Below the pieces are notes generated by a model. It searched no databases and was not told the origin of the DNA. It was given only the letters and a program-made list of their open reading frames with translations. Source: CAZWUZ01 sp964637655 [NCBI: uncultured bacterium] (GTDB lineage Bacteria > DAOPZR01). From it: a DNA stretch of 9,174 nucleotides. A program made the position numbers and the translations under genes. The stretch spans positions 1 through 9,174 of the forward strand of contig CAZWUZ010000155.1 in NCBI GenBank assembly GCA_964637655.1. The letters run 5' to 3'. Positions 6,035 through 9,174 of this stretch are shown here, in pieces (the first letter of the stretch is position 1; each line of letters opens with the position of its first letter).

Positions 6035-7245
6035 CTGCGGGCGGCGGTTTCCTGCCGCGCCGCCCGGCGCAGATACTTGCCGATCAGCAGTGCCCCGCCG
6101 AGCCCGAGCATGCCGCCGCCGCCGATGACGTGCGCTTCCCCGATTCGGTCCGCCAGCCCGCCGCCCAACAGTCCGCCCACCGGTATCAGTCCGATAAAGG
6201 CGCCCGTGTAAATGGCCATGACCCGGCCCCGCAGTTGCTGCGGGACGGTGGTCTGCAGCCAGGCGGTCGACGTGGCCTGCTGAATCATGAACCCGAACCC
6301 GGCGACCAGCAGCAGCGGCAGCGCCGCCGTCAGGGTGCCGGTCAGGCCGAGCGCGATCAGGGCACCGTTGAACAGCATGCAGCCGGCCACCGGGAGCTGC
6401 GCGGTGCTGCGGCCCGGGTGCCGCGCGGCGAGGAGCAGGGCGCCGAGCAGGGCGCCGCCGCCGTTGACCGCCATGAGCAGGCCGAGGGTGCCGGCCTCGC
6501 CGTGCAGGATGCGGTGTGTGTAAGCAGGCATGATGACAAGATACGGCAGTCCGGCAACCGACGTCAGCACCAGCAGTGCCAGCAGCAGGCGTGTGATGCG
6601 ATGGTGGCGGATGTATGACAGTCCTTCGCGGAACTCGCTGACCAGCGAACGGGTCGGGCCGGCCGCTGCCGCCGGGATGCGCATCAGCAGGTAACAGCCG
6701 ACCACCGGAATATAGGAAATGCCGTTGGCGAAAAAACACCAGCCCTCGCCGATGAACGGGATGGCGGCGCCCGCCAGCGCCGGGCCGGCAAGTCGCGCGC
6801 CGTTGAAGACCGCGGCGTTGAGCGCGACGGCGCTGGTCATGGCCGGTTTGGCGACGAGTTCGGGCAGCAGCGCCTGGCGCGCCGGAATGTCGACGGCGCC
6901 GACCAGCCCGCACAGGCAGGCGATGACCATGATATGCAGCGGGGTGATCAGCGCCGTCAGCGTCAGTGCGGCCAGCAGCAGGGCGAGCAAGGTGAAAAGT
7001 AGTTGCGTGATAATGAGCAAAGTGCGCCGGCTGTAACGGTCGGCGAAAACACCGGCGAATGGCGCCAGCAGCGCCTGCGGCGCATTTTGCAGCAGGGCGA
7101 GGAAGCCGAGAATGGCGGCCGATCCGGTCAGGCGATAGACCAGCCAGGCCTGCGCCACCTGCTGCAGCCAGGTCCCGGTCAGGGAAACGATTTGTCCGGA
7201 AAAGAACAGGCGGTAATTGCGCGAAGCGAGGGCGGGCGGCAGCAT
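6031..7245 (-). CDS. Major facilitator superfamily exporter (EntS/MFS_3-like)
   Basis: The 404-aa protein is strongly hydrophobic throughout, with about 12 predicted membrane segments by eye. The N-terminus (SRNYRLFFSGQIVSLTGTWLQ) is characteristic of the MFS_3 group that includes the enterobactin exporter EntS. The loop between helices 2 and 3 carries the MFS motif A as GVFADRYSRR (65-74), and a second copy, GGGLADRIG, occurs in the C-half. It probably uses the proton gradient to move a small molecule out across the inner membrane; the cargo is unknown but is plausibly the product of the neighbouring enzymes. Its ATG overlaps the stop of the ligase gene by one base (TGATG) and there is no independent Shine-Dalgarno site, indicating translational coupling. 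The gene ends tail to tail with the plus-strand operon, leaving no space for a terminator. Confidence 0.9.
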   Translation of the reverse strand: MLPPALASRNYRLFFSGQIVSLTGTWLQQVAQAWLVYRLTGSAAILGFLALLQNAPQALLAPFAGVFADRYSRRTLLIITQLLFTLLALLLAALTLTALITPLHIMVIACLCGLVGAVDIPARQALLPELVAKPAMTSAVALNAAVFNGARLAGPALAGAAIPFIGEGWCFFANGISYIPVVGCYLLMRIPAAAAGPTRSLVSEFREGLSYIRHHRITRLLLALLVLTSVAGLPYLVIMPAYTHRILHGEAGTLGLLMAVNGGGALLGALLLAARHPGRSTAQLPVAGCMLFNGALIALGLTGTLTAALPLLLVAGFGFMIQQATSTAWLQTTVPQQLRGRVMAIYTGAFIGLIPVGGLLGGGLADRIGEAHVIGGGGMLGLGGALLIGKYLRRAARQETAARS

Positions 7246-8774
7246 CAGGTTCGGTGCAGGTTGCCGTCGGGGTCGAGCATGGCCAGTAGCGTCGCGCGGT
7301 CGAGCTTGCCGGCCGGCGTGGCGGGCAGTTCGTCGAGGACGATCCAGCGGTCCGGCAGGCGCGGGCCCATGAGCAGTGTGGCGAGGTGTTGCTCCAGTTC
7401 CGCGGCGGTGGGCGCAGGCGTGCCGTTGACCGCGACGAAGGCGATGACCTTCGCGCCGTGCCGCTCGTCGGGAATGCCGATTACGCCGCTGCGCCGCACG
7501 CGCGGGTTCCGGTTGATAGCGTCTTCGACTTCGCCGGGGGATATGTTGCAGGTGTCGCGGACGATCATGTTCTTGCAGCGTCCGACGAAATAGTAATAGC
7601 CGTCCGCGTCCCGCCGCGCCAGGTCGCCGGTATGCAGCCAGTCGTCGCGCAGGGCGCGCGCGGTGTTTTCCGGGTCGTTCCAGTAGCCGGCCATCATCGT
7701 CTTTGCGCGGACGAGGATTTCGCCGGGTTCGCCCTCCACCACGGCGCGGCCGGTATTGTCGATGAGGCGGATATCGACTCCGGGCAGGGGCTTGCCCATC
7801 GACCCGGTTTTATGTGCGGTGCCGGGCGGGGTGGTCATGTAAGTGCTGCATTCGGTCATGCCGATGCTTTCGCTCAGCGGGAAGCCGAGCAATTCATGGA
7901 AGCGCTGATGCAGCCGCTCCGAAACCACGTCGCCGCCGCAGCTGGCGTAGCGCAGGTCGCGACATGCGGACGGCGCAAAATCCGGCAGTTCGAGGACATC
8001 CCAAAGTTGCGACGGGCCCGCGGCCAGGCAGGTGGCGCGCTGCCGGGTCAGGAGCGTGAGGAAAATCTCCGGGGTGCATTGCACGGGGAAGATGGCGGTG
8101 CCGCCGGCGAAGAGCATGGGCAGCAGGGCGGTGGAAAATGCCGCGCCGTGCGCGAGGTAACCGCTGTTGAGGTAGCGGTCTGACGCGGTCAGTTGCAGGC
8201 CGCGGGCGCGGTTCATGGCGCAGGCGACGAGCGATTGCTGTGTGTGGGTCACCCCTTTGGGCTGACTGGTGCTGCCCGAGGTATAGAGGATGATCGCCGG
8301 GTCCGCGGGCTGCAACGTCGGCCAGTCCGTAACCGCCGGCGCCTTGGCGACGACGGTTTGCCAGGCCTGCGGTTCGCCGGCCGGAATATCGGTGATGAAG
8401 ATCCGCTCCAGCGACAGGACGCTGCTGCGCAGGTCTTTGATGACGGGATAAAGTTTTTGGCTGGCCAGCAGGAAGCGGGCGGAACAGTGGTTGAGCGCGT
8501 AAATCACTTCCGGGGCCTTGCTGTAGCAGCTTACCGGCACCGCAATCACGCCGGCGCGCGAGCAGGCGAGGTAAAGGACGATGATTTCGGGGATATTATG
8601 CATGAACAGGCTGACGCGGTCGCCCGGCCGGACGCCAAGCCCGAGCAAGGCGCGCGCCCCGGCTTCCACTGCGTCGGCAAGTTCGCGATAAGGGAGCTGC
8701 TGGTTGCCGCAGATGACGGCGGTATGGTCAGGCGTGCTTGCGGCTGCTGCTGTGTGAAGTTGATGGATGAACAC
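7245..8774 (-). CDS. Class I adenylate-forming enzyme (acyl-CoA synthetase/acid:AMP ligase)
   Basis: The 509-aa product (from GTG) has all main ANL-superfamily motifs: P-loop YTSGSTSQPKG (164-174), GMTE (315-318), HTGD with D384, GRCKNMI (398-404), NISPGEVE (410-417) and the C-terminal catalytic Lys in PAGKLDR (K490). It should activate a carboxylic acid with ATP and pass the acyl group to CoA or a carrier protein. No carrier domain is fused. The hinge motif normally GRxKD reads GRCKN, and the following G-G/E-N-I reads DTCNI, both unusual. GTG 8774 was chosen because GGAGGA (8781-8786 on the minus strand) lies 7 nt upstream, while ATG 8792 has no ribosome site and would add only MHGGIT. The gene lies 48 nt downstream of the STAS gene and is coupled to the MFS gene by TGATG. 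The substrate cannot be read from the sequence by eye. Confidence 0.9.
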   Translation of the reverse strand: MFIHQLHTAAAASTPDHTAVICGNQQLPYRELADAVEAGARALLGLGVRPGDRVSLFMHNIPEIIVLYLACSRAGVIAVPVSCYSKAPEVIYALNHCSARFLLASQKLYPVIKDLRSSVLSLERIFITDIPAGEPQAWQTVVAKAPAVTDWPTLQPADPAIILYTSGSTSQPKGVTHTQQSLVACAMNRARGLQLTASDRYLNSGYLAHGAAFSTALLPMLFAGGTAIFPVQCTPEIFLTLLTRQRATCLAAGPSQLWDVLELPDFAPSACRDLRYASCGGDVVSERLHQRFHELLGFPLSESIGMTECSTYMTTPPGTAHKTGSMGKPLPGVDIRLIDNTGRAVVEGEPGEILVRAKTMMAGYWNDPENTARALRDDWLHTGDLARRDADGYYYFVGRCKNMIVRDTCNISPGEVEDAINRNPRVRRSGVIGIPDERHGAKVIAFVAVNGTPAPTAAELEQHLATLLMGPRLPDRWIVLDELPATPAGKLDRATLLAMLDPDGNLHRT

Positions 8775-8780
8775 GGTAAT

Positions 8781-8786
8781 TCCTCC
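8781..8786 (-). promoter_or_regulatory. Ribosome binding site deciding a GTG start for the AMP ligase
   Basis: On the minus strand GGAGGA is followed after 7 nt (AATTACC) by the in-frame GTG at 8774-8772. The only in-frame ATG nearby (8792) lies upstream of this site, which therefore cannot serve it. Confidence 0.75.
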
Positions 8787-8822
8787 ATGCATCAGGGTTA
8801 AAAGCTGCTTGTTCTTCCGGAG

Positions 8823-9158
8823 TCAGATTTCCTGCAGGGCCTGCGCTCGGGTCGGGAAAATCCTGATGGCGCTGCTGACGGAAGCGTTCGCGAACATCTG
8901 CCCGATTCCCTTGTTGACGCCGCAGACGGCGAACGACCCGCCGAGCGTATTCATCTTGTCCTGGGCCGAGAGCAGGATCACCAGCGCCTGGTGCGCAAGG
9001 AACTCGGTTTCGCTCAAATCGATTACCACCTTGCCGCCGGGCGTGTCCGTCAGCGTGTTGATGGCGTCGCGCAGCTGCCGCGCGTGATGGGCCGAGATGC
9101 TGCCGCGGCAGGAAATCACCTTAGTCCGTAGGACATTCAATCCCCGCCTCCGCGCCAT
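8823..9158 (-). CDS. STAS-domain protein (anti-sigma-factor-antagonist-like)
   Basis: The 111-aa protein fits a single STAS domain: strand TKVISCRGSIS (12-22), helix ARQLRDAINTL (26-36), strand KVVIDLSETEFL (43-54), helix ALVILLSAQDKM (58-69), and strand GSFAVCGVNKGI (74-85) leading to the helix before IRIFPTRAQAL. The length is normal for SpoIIAA/RsbV-type proteins, which bind an anti-sigma GHKL ATPase and are inactivated by phosphorylation of a Ser in the D-S-S-G-L motif. Here the matching stretch reads LAHQAL (54-59), with no Ser or Thr at the phosphorylation site. It heads the minus-strand string, 48 nt before the AMP ligase. A natural partner would be the GHKL domain encoded at 862-2394. 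The ATG at 9158 has only a weak AGGA a few bases upstream, and the frame stays open to the window edge, so the true start could lie further upstream. Confidence 0.82.
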   Translation of the reverse strand: MARRRGLNVLRTKVISCRGSISAHHARQLRDAINTLTDTPGGKVVIDLSETEFLAHQALVILLSAQDKMNTLGGSFAVCGVNKGIGQMFANASVSSAIRIFPTRAQALQEI

Positions 9159-9174
9159 TTTCCTATTGCTGACT

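Noticed and set aside
4496-6913. An 805-codon open frame on the minus strand
   Set aside because: It is antisense to the PP-loop gene and out of frame with the MFS gene, and its translation is Arg/Ala/Gly/His-rich with no domain. It is a by-product of high G+C.

Overview
The window is G+C-rich bacterial DNA. Codons mostly end in G or C, Shine-Dalgarno sites are strong (GGAGG type), and genes in the two operons overlap or nearly abut. The lineage cannot be fixed from the sequence. HEAT-repeat genes, an IS21-type end and partner-switch regulators would fit a proteobacterium or Desulfuromonas/Geobacter-like organism, but this is only an impression.

Left edge (1-861): a disturbed accessory stretch. 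Two near-identical 21-bp direct repeats (3-23 and 28-48) look like the subterminal repeats of an IS21-type element whose body lies left of the window. They abut a minus-strand HEAT-repeat gene fragment (about 51-357). This is followed at once by a plus-strand gene tail for a His/Asp/Arg- then Gly/Asn-rich protein, ending at 716. A strong intrinsic terminator follows at 732-765, and a possible sigma70-type promoter precedes the next gene.

Main body (862-9158): two convergent gene strings meeting tail to tail at 6031-6034, where the two TAA stops overlap in one TTAA. The plus-strand string encodes (1) a GHKL anti-sigma-type ATPase fused to a GNAT domain and a third domain, (2) a ThiF/MoeB-like E1 adenylyltransferase, (3) a carboxyltransferase of the acyl-CoA carboxylase family, and (4) a PP-loop ATPase resembling N-acetyl sugar amidotransferases (WbpG type), with a possible PqqD-like N-terminal domain. 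The minus-strand string, read from the right edge leftward, encodes a STAS-domain protein, a class I adenylate-forming acid:AMP/CoA ligase and an MFS exporter.

Taken together, the seven genes look like an uncharacterised small-molecule pathway. There are two carboxylate-activating adenylylating enzymes (AMP ligase and E1-like), a carboxyltransferase, a PP-loop amidating or thiolating enzyme, a GNAT domain and an efflux pump, bracketed by two partner-switch-type regulatory proteins (GHKL ATPase and STAS). No carrier protein, ubiquitin-like protein, precursor peptide, biotin carboxylase or biotin carrier gene is visible, so the product and the joint action of the genes are inference. Several enzymes lack hallmark residues of their families, suggesting this branch has diverged in chemistry.
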